Shown here piece by piece: positions 24,959-33,749 of a DNA stretch of 64,000 nt (position 1 is its first letter; each line of letters begins with the position of its first letter). The stretch comes from an uncultured Pelagibacteraceae bacterium (GTDB lineage: Bacteria > Pseudomonadota > Alphaproteobacteria > Pelagibacterales > Pelagibacteraceae): contig CACGED010000001.1 of the NCBI GenBank assembly GCA_902571975.1, positions 62,001 through 126,000 of the forward strand, given 5' to 3'. The position numbers were made by a program, and so were the translations under genes. The notes under the pieces are model-generated. The model had not been told where the DNA came from, did no database searches, and saw only the letters and a program-made list of their open reading frames with translations.

Positions 24959-26179
24959 TTATAGAAAACCTTGTTCTTTTGCTTTAGTGATATAAGCGGC
25001 TTCAACATCTTTCAATGCTTGCTCAGCTGACTCATTTCCTTGCAAAAACTCAACAATTTCACTACCCAAAGCACCATGCATTAATCCCATTTGTGGCAAC
25101 ATCGGATAAGGTTTTGCTCCCATTTTAACTGCTTCAATTACTCCAACAGATTTTGGACCAGGTACAAAACCTTCTACTAACCAAACAGCTTGATCAGCTG
25201 CTTTTGCAACCATGTCTTTTGAAGATGCTGCATGAGCCATTGCTCTAAATGAAGCTTCTGCGTCTGCATCAGATCTATTTTTAGCAAGTGTAAATCCATC
25301 CCACCAAAGTGTTGCTGCTGGAATGTTACCACCACCAACTGTTGCAGGAGCAACTAATTTAGTAGCAGCAGTTATTTTCGCATCACCTTCATCGTCAAGC
25401 AATGTTCCAGATCTAGATGCCCATAAAGTCATAATTGCAACATTTCCAGATTCCCACTCAACTTTGATAGCTTCACTATCATGCGTTAAATAATCAGGGT
25501 TACTTAAATCAGCCAGTTTTTTTAACATATTCAAAGTTGCTACACCTTTAGCATTATTGATGTTTGGTTGTGCACCACCATCTTTAAAGAATTCACCACC
25601 ATGACCAATGTACATGTTTACAAATTCTTCAGCTAAATTCCAACCTGCTTTGTAAGCTGCTGCATAGGGATATTTCATTTTCCCAGCTGCTCTGATTTTT
25701 TCAGCAGCCGCTACAACTTCCTCGTAAGTTTTTGGAATAGCAATTCCATTTTCTTTTAAAACATCTGTTCTTACATAAAGATGTTGAGTATTAGCCATAA
25801 ATGCTACAGCCATTACTTTTCCATCAATTGTAATGAGTTGTGACTCTTGAATTCCTTTACCATATTTTTTAACTAGATCATTCATTGGTCTAATTAAATC
25901 AGCATTCATTAATGGAACTATAGAACTATTAGCAGCAACTCTAACTGAAAACTCTGAAGGATTTGCTGTTAAAGCTGGTACTGCAATTTTGTTGTGTTCA
26001 GCTGAGTGAGTGACTTTAAAGTCAGCACTTCCTTTACATTCTTTTGCAGTTTCAACTAAAGTTCTTAGAGCAGGAAAATCATTTGCTAAAATATTTATTG
26101 ATCCACTTTTAATGTTACAGTCAGCGTTAGCTACTGTTCCAAAAAGTAAAAACAATAAAGTAACTAGTATTTTTTTCAT
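24959..26179 (-). CDS. Sugar-type ABC transporter substrate-binding protein
   Basis: A 406-residue SBP_bac_1 family protein with a signal peptide of about 19 residues ending VANA. The mature part contains segments typical of carbohydrate binders: AVAFMANTQHLYVRTDVLKENGIAIPKTYEE, WESGNVAIMTLWASRSG and GGGNIPAATLWWDGFTLAKN. Many Trp residues may line the ligand pocket. Its ligand cannot be named, and the enzymes encoded upstream (MetE-like, SnoaL-like, cupin) argue against an ordinary sugar. A hairpin follows the gene; the 80-bp spacer upstream may hold a promoter. Confidence 0.9.
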   Translation of the reverse strand: MKKILVTLLFLLFGTVANADCNIKSGSINILANDFPALRTLVETAKECKGSADFKVTHSAEHNKIAVPALTANPSEFSVRVAANSSIVPLMNADLIRPMNDLVKKYGKGIQESQLITIDGKVMAVAFMANTQHLYVRTDVLKENGIAIPKTYEEVVAAAEKIRAAGKMKYPYAAAYKAGWNLAEEFVNMYIGHGGEFFKDGGAQPNINNAKGVATLNMLKKLADLSNPDYLTHDSEAIKVEWESGNVAIMTLWASRSGTLLDDEGDAKITAATKLVAPATVGGGNIPAATLWWDGFTLAKNRSDADAEASFRAMAHAASSKDMVAKAADQAVWLVEGFVPGPKSVGVIEAVKMGAKPYPMLPQMGLMHGALGSEIVEFLQGNESAEQALKDVEAAYITKAKEQGFL

Positions 26180-26259
26180 ATTATTCTCTCTTTTGTTAGT
26201 ATTAATTAGTTTTACTTGTGAAAAATATACATATACGGTTAAGTTTATAAAAGTAAAAA

Positions 26260-27387
26260 TTAGATTTGTTTTGACGCAAGTTCAGCACCTGCGACAAGTG
26301 CTTCAAGTTTTTTGTAAACAATATCTTCATCTACATTTCCATAGCCTGCAAAGGTACTAAATCCACAATCTGTTCCTGCCATTAATTGATTTGGCTCTAG
26401 TACTCTAGAAAAGGCTAAAATTCTATGTTTTACAACATCTGCATGTTCAATAAAGTTAGAAGTAGACTCAATAACCCCTGGAATTATCATCTTATCTTTG
26501 GGTACTTTTATATTTTCAAAAACTTCCCATTCATGGGCATGTCTAGGGTTAGCAGACTCTATTAAATATTTACTCACATTTGCCTTAAAAGCTAATCCAA
26601 TTATTTTATCTAAACCAATATCATGAGTATGAGGTCCTTCATAATTTCCCCAGCAAATATGCATTCTTACTCTAGTGGGGTCTATATTAGATAATGAATT
26701 ATTTAAAACTTCCACATGTTTGTTTGCTCTTTCCAAAAAATCTTTTTCTGAAATTTCCTTGTAAATCATATGTCTTGATAGTGCGAGATCTGGACAATCA
26801 ATTTGAATAGATAACCCACTCTCAGTTATTTTCTCATATTCAAACTTCATTATATCTGACAGTTTCTCAAGATACTCATCGTCGTTTTTATAAAACTTGT
26901 TGGGTAAAAAATTACATATAACTCCTGGAGATGGACAATTCATAAATCCATCATTATGTGTATTTTGTTCTAAAGCATTTTTAAAATTAAGAATATCTTT
27001 GTTAATTGAAACTTCATCTTTTATTTTCAATTCACTTGTACAACATGGTCTTTTATATGTTGGAGTACCACCTGATAGAATAAGTTTTTTTTTAAAAGAT
27101 GGAAAATCATCTAAGTCTTTTGGAGCTTTTCTTTCACTTTCTCCAGAGAAACCCTCAACTCTATCTTTAATGTAAGTTGCGTAACTTATTTTTGACATTT
27201 CTCCATCGCTAACAGAGTCTATTCCGGTATTAATTTGCTTTTTTACAACTTCAGATACATTTTTTTTAACCATTGCATCAAAGCTGCTAATATCTATTTT
27301 TTCTTGATTATCTTTAGAGGCAAGAAGACTGGAGAGTTCGTTTGATCTTGGCAGGCTTCCAACATGTGTAGTTTTTATTTTAACCAT
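26260..27387 (-). CDS. MetE-like cobalamin-independent methyltransferase-family protein
   Basis: A 375-residue protein corresponding to the catalytic C-terminal half of MetE. The start TTHVGSLPRS is diagnostic. The zinc ligands are all identifiable: His243 and Cys245 in VRMHICWGNYEG, Glu277 in YLIESANPRHAHEW, and Cys341 in MAGTDCGFSTF. Without the N-terminal MetE half it is probably not the housekeeping methionine synthase; stand-alone relatives transfer alkyl groups to various thiols, epoxyalkane:coenzyme M transferase being one example. It overlaps the SnoaL-like gene upstream by 8 bp and lies 80 bp ahead of the binding-protein gene, so its substrate may be the imported compound. Confidence 0.82.
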   Translation of the reverse strand: MVKIKTTHVGSLPRSNELSSLLASKDNQEKIDISSFDAMVKKNVSEVVKKQINTGIDSVSDGEMSKISYATYIKDRVEGFSGESERKAPKDLDDFPSFKKKLILSGGTPTYKRPCCTSELKIKDEVSINKDILNFKNALEQNTHNDGFMNCPSPGVICNFLPNKFYKNDDEYLEKLSDIMKFEYEKITESGLSIQIDCPDLALSRHMIYKEISEKDFLERANKHVEVLNNSLSNIDPTRVRMHICWGNYEGPHTHDIGLDKIIGLAFKANVSKYLIESANPRHAHEWEVFENIKVPKDKMIIPGVIESTSNFIEHADVVKHRILAFSRVLEPNQLMAGTDCGFSTFAGYGNVDEDIVYKKLEALVAGAELASKQI

Positions 27388-28348
27388 GGTTCAATAATAT
27401 TTGTTTCCATATAGCAACTTCATCAAATAAAACCCATTCTCTAATAATTGAGTTATTATTAAATTCAGCATGGTTAATACCCATTATAAATATTTTTTTA
27501 TTTGATGCTTTACCATATTCATCACTTTCATTAGCATGCTCCCCTTCTAAAAACCATCTGGCTGACACTCTTGGATTTTTCTCTGGCTCTTCTAAAAATC
27601 CAACATGCTCAATACTGAATTTTATATTTGTGAATATTTTCTTAATGGAATTCCATTTTTCAATAATATCTTCTCTTCCGTGACCAAGTTTATTTCCTGG
27701 CCAAAACAAATTTGCAGCTCTGTCATAATCTTCATATTCGTAACTTTTATTAAAGATATTACTTAACACCTGCGTATATTTCTCAGCGATTGATCCATCT
27801 TTATAACTCTCTGCTTTATAATCTGAATTTTTATCAGAATTAGCATCATACAATTTACTTGAATTTGATACGCCTCCTTCCTTTTCAATCATTTTTCTAG
27901 CAAACTCCTCTGGGGAATAACCAATCTGTCTGACCATTGCTCCTTGATCTCTGACGATCCATTCATCATAAACTTGATTATTCTTACAAGCACAATCAGC
28001 AATAACCCTATAATAAATATCTTTACCAGTGGGTTCACCATAAAAGCCTTTTCCAAGATGAGTTCCTTTGCTTAAAATTCTATGTGATGAGTGATATCCT
28101 ATTTCATCATTGCCATTCCAAATAACATCTTCACCTAGTAACTGCCTGTTTGGGAATTCTTTTAAAGTAGAATAGGTAGAGTTTATAACAGGTTTATTTC
28201 CATATGTTATACCAAATGGCGATCTAACAGGAATATTCTTAGTATAAAACTCACCAATAGACTCAACATCTTTATTTTCCCAAATTTGTTCTGTAATTTT
28301 TAAAATAAAGTCTGGAAAGTCTTTATATTTTTTATCAAAACCTTTCAT
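27380..28348 (-). CDS. Two-domain SnoaL-like protein
   Basis: A 322-residue protein made of two NTF2-like (SnoaL) domains of about 150 residues. The first has FYTKNIPVRSPFGITYGNKPV and GEDVIWNGNDEIGYHSSHRI; the second has DRAANLFWPGNKLGHG and ends IIREWVLFDEVAIWKQI. It resembles the 361-residue protein of the divergent arm (29345-30430), including the final I-R-E-W-x-x-x-D pattern. The ATG at 28348 is used because it overlaps the cupin stop codon as TAATG; an in-frame TTG lies 18 bp upstream. Such proteins are cyclases, hydratases or isomerases in other pathways; the reaction here is unknown. Confidence 0.75.
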   Translation of the reverse strand: MKGFDKKYKDFPDFILKITEQIWENKDVESIGEFYTKNIPVRSPFGITYGNKPVINSTYSTLKEFPNRQLLGEDVIWNGNDEIGYHSSHRILSKGTHLGKGFYGEPTGKDIYYRVIADCACKNNQVYDEWIVRDQGAMVRQIGYSPEEFARKMIEKEGGVSNSSKLYDANSDKNSDYKAESYKDGSIAEKYTQVLSNIFNKSYEYEDYDRAANLFWPGNKLGHGREDIIEKWNSIKKIFTNIKFSIEHVGFLEEPEKNPRVSARWFLEGEHANESDEYGKASNKKIFIMGINHAEFNNNSIIREWVLFDEVAIWKQILLNHG

Positions 28349-29292
28349 TAGATACTTGATACACAATTAAGATACGAAACTTCGCTTTCATTAATCTCAA
28401 TATTGATATTCACACCTAATGGAACTGAAAGAGTATCTTTAAAATTTATTTCTTTTGATAAATCTTCCATTTCAATTTTCCATTTTCCTTTTTGTGAGAA
28501 AAGTATTGTCGGTTTATTAAAAATTAAATCTTCAACTCTGCCTTTTTTTGATTTTAAAGTACTTAAACTAAAACCTGTATCTTGTTTTATTATTGGATTA
28601 ATAGACTTATCTTGAAATATGTTTCCTAGTATGTGTGAAATTTTAATATTATCTCCAATATCTATTTCATTTTGAATTCTATTGCTGAGACTAGATATAT
28701 TGCTTTGTAATTGATCTAACTTGTAATTATTAAATTTTTTTATTTCATCATTAGATATAGGTTCTAATAATCTCCTACCATTTGGTATTGCTTTAATATT
28801 TAGATCGATTAATGAATTATCATCTAAAAGCGCCATACCTGTCTTTTTTGCTCTCTCTAATACCTCAGGTATCCAAGTGACAATTCCTGGATCATCACCT
28901 CCTAGTACAACAAAAATTAAACCTTCTTCATCACCAGCATTTTCAAATGCTCTAAACATATTTGTTGGCATTGAAATAATGTCTCCTGGATTTAAAATCG
29001 TTTCATCTTTGCCCTCAGACCCCCAATAAAATCTCCATTTACCTGAATATATTATGAATACTTCTGCTGTTAAATGGCTATGTAAACCCGATCCATTAAA
29101 GGGTTTTGCTGATACTGCACCTAAATTAAAACCATGGGGCTCAGATATTTTTATTGATTGGTCAGCGTCTTCTGCGACACCTGGACCTAAAATAGAATAA
29201 TTTTTTCTTTCTTTGTGTCCATCTAATTTACCCTCAACAAATGGTAAAGTGCTTGGAATTAAATCTTTAAATTTTGCTAGTCTAATATTCAT
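28348..29292 (-). CDS. Cupin-domain protein
   Basis: A 314-residue protein with a clear cupin domain in the first half: LGAVSAKPFNGSGLHSHLTAEVFIIYSG carries the two His and the Glu of motif 1, and NPGDIISMPTNMFRAFEN forms motif 2, in which the usual metal-binding His is replaced (MFRAF). The second half may be a divergent second cupin domain. It is the promoter-proximal gene of the leftward arm and shares a 52-bp spacer with the rightward SnoaL-like gene. Function unknown; metal-dependent isomerase or dioxygenase activity, or ligand sensing, would fit. Confidence 0.75.
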   Translation of the reverse strand: MNIRLAKFKDLIPSTLPFVEGKLDGHKERKNYSILGPGVAEDADQSIKISEPHGFNLGAVSAKPFNGSGLHSHLTAEVFIIYSGKWRFYWGSEGKDETILNPGDIISMPTNMFRAFENAGDEEGLIFVVLGGDDPGIVTWIPEVLERAKKTGMALLDDNSLIDLNIKAIPNGRRLLEPISNDEIKKFNNYKLDQLQSNISSLSNRIQNEIDIGDNIKISHILGNIFQDKSINPIIKQDTGFSLSTLKSKKGRVEDLIFNKPTILFSQKGKWKIEMEDLSKEINFKDTLSVPLGVNINIEINESEVSYLNCVSSI

Positions 29293-29344
29293 ATTTTTTT
29301 AATTATAATATTGTGATACACGAATATTTCCAATAAATAAATAT

Positions 29345-30430
29345 ATGCAAATAGAACAATTTGATACAGGTCTAAAAACAAAAACAAATGTACAGAACAT
29401 TGTTCTTTCACCTGAAGAAAATTTAGAAAATAAAAAATTAGTTAGAGGTTATTTAAATAAAATCGTCACTTCAGGAATAAATGAAATCGATAGTAATTTA
29501 GATGAAGCTTTTACAGCTGATGTTAAGATAAATAGTTTTTATCCAATTAATGAATTTACAGGAGTTAAAAATTTAAAAGATAAAATTTGGTTACCATTAT
29601 TTGAAGCATTTCCTGATCTTGAAAGAAGAGAAAATATTGTTGTTGGAGGAGCCTTCAGAGATAAAATTTTAATAGGATCATACTCTGTTTTATCAGGTTA
29701 TTTTAGAAATTCATGGCTAGGAATAAAACCAAATCATAAAATGATAAATCTTCGATGTTGTGAAATTCATGAGCTTAAAGAAAAAAAAATAATCGAGAGT
29801 CATATCTTAATTGATGTAATGGACTTTTTAAGACAATGTGGAATTTCCTCAATCAATCCATCAAGAGGTTCAGAGGGAGCTTGGCTTCCACCAATAAATG
29901 CAGATGGGGTAAATTTTTTTGAAAAAGATTTAGAGGTTTCAAATTCAAATTTAAAACAAGCCTTGGAAATGGGAAGAAGTCTGAATATAAAACCAGAAAA
30001 AGAAAATCTCTCAGATAATGAATTAAAAGAAAGATTATTAAATCATCCCCAAAAAGAATATTGGCATGAAAAAATGATTTGGTACGGTCCATGTGGAATA
30101 GGCACTTCAAGATCACTAGAGGGATTTATTGATATGCATCAATTACCATTTAGAAGATCATTTACTGAAAGAGATTATTTTAAGCTAGGACATTATTGTG
30201 AAATAGGGGATGGTAAATTTTCACTATGTGCAGGTTGGCATAGTTTAGAGGCAAACTATGGCTCAAATGATTGGTTGGGATATAAAGCAAATAATCAGAA
30301 ATTAACTATGAGAGTTATGGATTTTTACCACCATGATGAAGGAAAAATCCGTGAAAATTGGGTACCAATTGATATACTTCATATTCTAAAACAAATCGGT
30401 ATTGATGTTTTAGATAATATTAAAGGCTAA
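29345..30430 (+). CDS. Two-domain SnoaL-like protein
   Basis: A 361-residue protein with two NTF2-like domains. The first (about 25-160) includes ENKKLVRGYLNKIV, FYPINEFTGVKNLKDKIWLPLFEAFPDLERRENIVVGG and CCEIHELKEKKIIESHILIDVMDFLRQCG; the second (about 205-355) includes MIWYGPCGIGTSRSLEGFIDMHQLPFRRSF and IRENWVPIDILHILKQIGI. These are the patterns of ester-cyclase/SnoaL-type proteins. It is related to the 322-residue protein of the opposite arm, and the pair may act on the same compound. It is followed by the ABC ATPase gene after 1 bp. Confidence 0.78.
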   Translation: MQIEQFDTGLKTKTNVQNIVLSPEENLENKKLVRGYLNKIVTSGINEIDSNLDEAFTADVKINSFYPINEFTGVKNLKDKIWLPLFEAFPDLERRENIVVGGAFRDKILIGSYSVLSGYFRNSWLGIKPNHKMINLRCCEIHELKEKKIIESHILIDVMDFLRQCGISSINPSRGSEGAWLPPINADGVNFFEKDLEVSNSNLKQALEMGRSLNIKPEKENLSDNELKERLLNHPQKEYWHEKMIWYGPCGIGTSRSLEGFIDMHQLPFRRSFTERDYFKLGHYCEIGDGKFSLCAGWHSLEANYGSNDWLGYKANNQKLTMRVMDFYHHDEGKIRENWVPIDILHILKQIGIDVLDNIKG

Positions 30431-30431
30431 A

Positions 30432-31481
30432 ATGGCAAATATAAAATTTACTGGAGTACATAAATCTTTTGGTTCTAATAAAATCATCACAGACTTTAAT
30501 TTATCAGGCAAGGATGACGAATTTCTTGTATTAGTTGGACCGTCTGGATGTGGAAAATCAACACTATTGAGAATGATTGCTGGTTTAGAAAAGATTGATG
30601 AAGGCGAAATATTTATTAATGATCAAAAAATAAATGATCTTCATCCTTCTAAACGACAAACAGCAATGGTATTTCAGTCATATGCTCTTTACCCTCACAT
30701 GAATGTTTATGAAAATATGTCATTCGGGTTAAAGATTGAAAAAAGATCTAAAGAAGAAATCCAAACAAAAGTTATGCAGGCAGCAAAAATTTTAAAGATA
30801 GAAGAGTTGTTGGAAAGAAGACCTAAACAATTGTCAGGAGGGCAGAGACAAAGGGTTGCAATTGGAAGAGCAATTACAAGAAATCCAAAAATATTTTTAT
30901 TTGATGAACCTTTATCAAATTTAGATGCAGCACTAAGATCAGAAATGAGAGTTGAGATTTCCAAATTACACAATCAAATTAAAACAAATATGATTTATGT
31001 TACTCATGATCAGGTAGAAGCAATGACCTTAGCAGATAGGATAGTAATATTAAATCTTGGTAATATTGAACAAGTTGGAACTCCAGACGAAATTTACAAC
31101 AATCCAGCAAATATTTTTGTTGCCCAATTTATTGGAACTCCAAAAATGAATATTTTACCATTAAACAACGAAAACATTATTTCAGATAATAAAATTAAGT
31201 TTTTAGGCAACGAAATCACTTTAGAAAAAACTAAATTTAATAAAAAAAAATATTTTTTAGGAATAAGACCTGAACATTTTAACCTATCTAATGAATCACA
31301 ATTTAAATTTAAGCCTAAAATTGATCTTGTTGAAAATTTAGGAAATGAAAAGATTGTCTATATGAGTAACGACAACTTAGAGCTTAGTGCAAAAATTTCT
31401 AGTCAGGAAGACTTTGAAAATCAGATTAATTTTGACTCGAAGGATATTTTTATTTTTGATGAAAACGGAAGAAGAATTTAA
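30432..31481 (+). CDS. Sugar-type ABC transporter ATP-binding protein (MalK/UgpC-like)
   Basis: A 349-residue ATPase with Walker A GPSGCGKST (about residue 36), signature QLSGGQRQRVAIGRAI, Walker B IFLFDEPLSNLDAAL and switch His in YVTHDQVEA, followed by the C-terminal regulatory domain (OB folds) of the MalK group (about 235-349) with GIRPEHF. It is the only ATPase near the MalFG-like permeases at 22993-24905, so it very likely energises that importer although it is transcribed in the opposite direction. It starts 1 bp after the SnoaL-like gene. Confidence 0.92.
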   Translation: MANIKFTGVHKSFGSNKIITDFNLSGKDDEFLVLVGPSGCGKSTLLRMIAGLEKIDEGEIFINDQKINDLHPSKRQTAMVFQSYALYPHMNVYENMSFGLKIEKRSKEEIQTKVMQAAKILKIEELLERRPKQLSGGQRQRVAIGRAITRNPKIFLFDEPLSNLDAALRSEMRVEISKLHNQIKTNMIYVTHDQVEAMTLADRIVILNLGNIEQVGTPDEIYNNPANIFVAQFIGTPKMNILPLNNENIISDNKIKFLGNEITLEKTKFNKKKYFLGIRPEHFNLSNESQFKFKPKIDLVENLGNEKIVYMSNDNLELSAKISSQEDFENQINFDSKDIFIFDENGRRI

Positions 31482-31518
31482 ATTTTTTTAAATATTATTG
31501 TTTCATTAATTATTTAAT

Positions 31519-32418
31519 ATGAATTGGATAGTTGTTACAGTTATTGCGGCTTTTTTTCAGAATTTAAGGTCCTCATTTCAAAAAAAAATTAATAAGGATG
31601 TTTCAACTATAGCATCTACTTATGTTAGGTTTTCTTTTGCTCTGCCTTTAGCATTAGTCTTATTTTTTACATATTTCAGAGAGGTTTCTGTAGTTCATGA
31701 AATACTTAATCAACCAGGCTTTTTAATAAATGTAACTTTAGCATCAATTTTTCAAGTAATATTTACTTTTGTATTATTATACTTGTTTAGGTTCTCAAAT
31801 TTTGTAGTTGGAACCTCGCTAAGTAAAACAGAAGTTGTCCAAGTTGCTATATTTGAATACTTAATATTAAATGAAAAATTAAGTAAGCTAGGCATAAGTG
31901 GAATTATAATATCAACTCTAGGCGTAATAATTTTATCTATAAAAGATTTAAAATTATTTCTTCAAAACATATTTTCAAAAACAACATTAATTGGGCTTTT
32001 ATCTGGTTTATTCTTAGCTTTGAGCATTGTTTATTTTAGATCTGCTGCATTATCATTAGAAAATTTTAATTCAAATTTTGAAAAAGTAATATCAACTTTA
32101 CTTTTTGGATTATTAATTCCGACGATTATTTTAACGATATACCTTTTAGTCTTTGAAAAAAAAGAATTTAAAAAACTATATAACGATAAATACGACTGTA
32201 TGTTAATTGGCATTGGAGGTTTTTTTGCATCTCTCTCATGGTTTTATGCATTTACATTAATCCAAGCATCCTTTGTAAGAGCAGTTGGTCAGATCGAATT
32301 ATTATTTAGTTATTTTTCCTCAAAATATTTATTTAAGGAAAAAGTAAAACTAACAGAAATTTTAGGTATTATTGTTTTTGTAGTTGGAGTTACAATTTTA
32401 CTAATTTCTAGAGTTTAA
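31519..32418 (+). CDS. EamA/DMT-family transporter
   Basis: A 299-residue membrane protein with ten predicted helices in two repeats, the layout of drug/metabolite transporters. The first half contains FFQNLRSSFQKKINKDVSTIASTYVRF and ALFEYLILNEKLS-like VAIFEYLILNEKLSKLGISG; the second half ends QIELLFSYFSSKYLFKEKVK, the conserved pre-helix-10 segment. It follows the ABC ATPase gene by 37 bp and may be an exporter of a pathway intermediate, but no substrate is evident. The end is convergent with the histidinol-dehydrogenase-family gene, 2 bp apart. Confidence 0.85.
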   Translation: MNWIVVTVIAAFFQNLRSSFQKKINKDVSTIASTYVRFSFALPLALVLFFTYFREVSVVHEILNQPGFLINVTLASIFQVIFTFVLLYLFRFSNFVVGTSLSKTEVVQVAIFEYLILNEKLSKLGISGIIISTLGVIILSIKDLKLFLQNIFSKTTLIGLLSGLFLALSIVYFRSAALSLENFNSNFEKVISTLLFGLLIPTIILTIYLLVFEKKEFKKLYNDKYDCMLIGIGGFFASLSWFYAFTLIQASFVRAVGQIELLFSYFSSKYLFKEKVKLTEILGIIVFVVGVTILLISRV

Positions 32419-32420
32419 AA

Positions 32421-33707
32421 CTAATTTGAAAATCCGTATTTTCTAAGTCTTACATCTCCAGTTCGAGCATGAGCTTCCATACCTTCATATCTTGAAATTC
32501 TTGCACAAGCTGCACCTACTTCTTTAGTTGATTCCTTTGTCATTCTTTGGAAACTCAATGTTTTAATGAATTTTCCGACAAATAAACCGCCTGTATATTT
32601 TCCAGCACCTTTTGTTGGTAAAATGTGGTTTGTTCCAGAGCATTTATCACCATAAGCAACTGTAGTTTCTTCTCCAATAAATAATGATCCGTAGTTTTTT
32701 AATCGATCATGAAACCATTGAAGGTTTTTAGTCTGTACCTCTAAATGTTCAGGAGCATATTCATCACTGATTTTAGCCATTTCTTCGTCTGTATCGCATA
32801 AAATAACTTCCCCATAATCTCTCCAAGCTGCACCAGAGTTTTCTCTTGGCAAGTCTGGTAAGTCTGCAATTAATTCTGGTACTCTTTTCATTACATATTC
32901 AGCTAATGATTTACTTGTAGTAAATAACCATGCAGGAGAATTGTAACCATGCTCAGCTTGACCAACTAAATCGAAAGCAACTAATTCTGGGTCTGCTGTT
33001 TCATCTGCTATAACTGCAATTTCTGTAGGACCAGCAAATAAATCTATACCTACTTTGCCAAATAAAATTCTTTTCGACTCTGCAACAAATTGATTTCCAG
33101 GACCAACAAGCATATCAGCAGGTGCATTACCAAAAAGACCATAAGTCATTGCAGCAATAGCTTGAACTCCACCTAAATTCATTATTACATCTGCTCCACA
33201 TAAGTCAGCGGTATAAACAATAGCTGGATGAACTCCAACACCAGGTTTTGGTGAACTGCAAACAATAATATTTTTAACACCAGCAACTTTAGCTGTAGTA
33301 ACACTCATTACTGCAGATGCTATGTGAGCATATCTTCCTGCAGGTACATAACAACCTGCTGTATTAACAGGAATTAATTTTTGTCCAGCAAATAATCCAT
33401 CTGAAAGTTCTACTTCAAAATCTTGGCCATAATTTTTTAATTGTGCTTCAGCAAACTTTCTTACTCTTTCATGAGAGAATTGAATGTCGTCTTTGGTTTT
33501 AGGATCTAAATTTTTTTTAATTTGTTCAATTTTTTCTCTTGTAACTACTACTTCTCCTTCATATTTATCAAACTTTTTTGATAACTCGATACATCCCTCT
33601 TCTTTTGTTTTCTCTATATCTTTTAGAATATTTTCTACAATCTCTCTTGTTTTTGTATCATCAGTAGAAGATGTTTTGGGTGATTTTTTTAAATAATTTA
33701 TTGCCAT
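32421..33707 (-). CDS. Histidinol-dehydrogenase-family oxidoreductase (possibly sulfopropanediol dehydrogenase HpsN)
   Basis: A 428-residue Zn- and NAD-dependent dehydrogenase of the HisD family. Metal and catalytic residues can be placed: Gln and His in LVGQAEHGYNSPAW, Glu-His in YAPEHLEVQ, Asp in YGDKCSGTNHILPT, and the C-terminal His in EGMEAHART. No other his genes are near. Segments such as VPAGRYAHIASAVMSVTTAKVAGVKN, GQAEHGYNSPAWL and GDKCSGTNH fit, as I recall them, the HpsN branch that oxidises 2,3-dihydroxypropane-1-sulfonate to sulfolactate better than biosynthetic HisD. The neighbourhood (phosphate acyltransferase, Tau-type transporter, sulfolactate-dehydrogenase-family protein) supports that, but it is inference. 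Confidence 0.82.
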   Translation of the reverse strand: MAINYLKKSPKTSSTDDTKTREIVENILKDIEKTKEEGCIELSKKFDKYEGEVVVTREKIEQIKKNLDPKTKDDIQFSHERVRKFAEAQLKNYGQDFEVELSDGLFAGQKLIPVNTAGCYVPAGRYAHIASAVMSVTTAKVAGVKNIIVCSSPKPGVGVHPAIVYTADLCGADVIMNLGGVQAIAAMTYGLFGNAPADMLVGPGNQFVAESKRILFGKVGIDLFAGPTEIAVIADETADPELVAFDLVGQAEHGYNSPAWLFTTSKSLAEYVMKRVPELIADLPDLPRENSGAAWRDYGEVILCDTDEEMAKISDEYAPEHLEVQTKNLQWFHDRLKNYGSLFIGEETTVAYGDKCSGTNHILPTKGAGKYTGGLFVGKFIKTLSFQRMTKESTKEVGAACARISRYEGMEAHARTGDVRLRKYGFSN

Positions 33708-33749
33708 GTCTAAATCCTAATTTAATTATTATTTTTTTTCAATATTCAT

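Noticed and set aside
32421-33707. Assignment as biosynthetic histidinol dehydrogenase (hisD)
   Set aside because: Not excluded, but no other histidine genes are near and several sequence segments and the neighbourhood fit an HpsN-like role better; therefore called only at family level.
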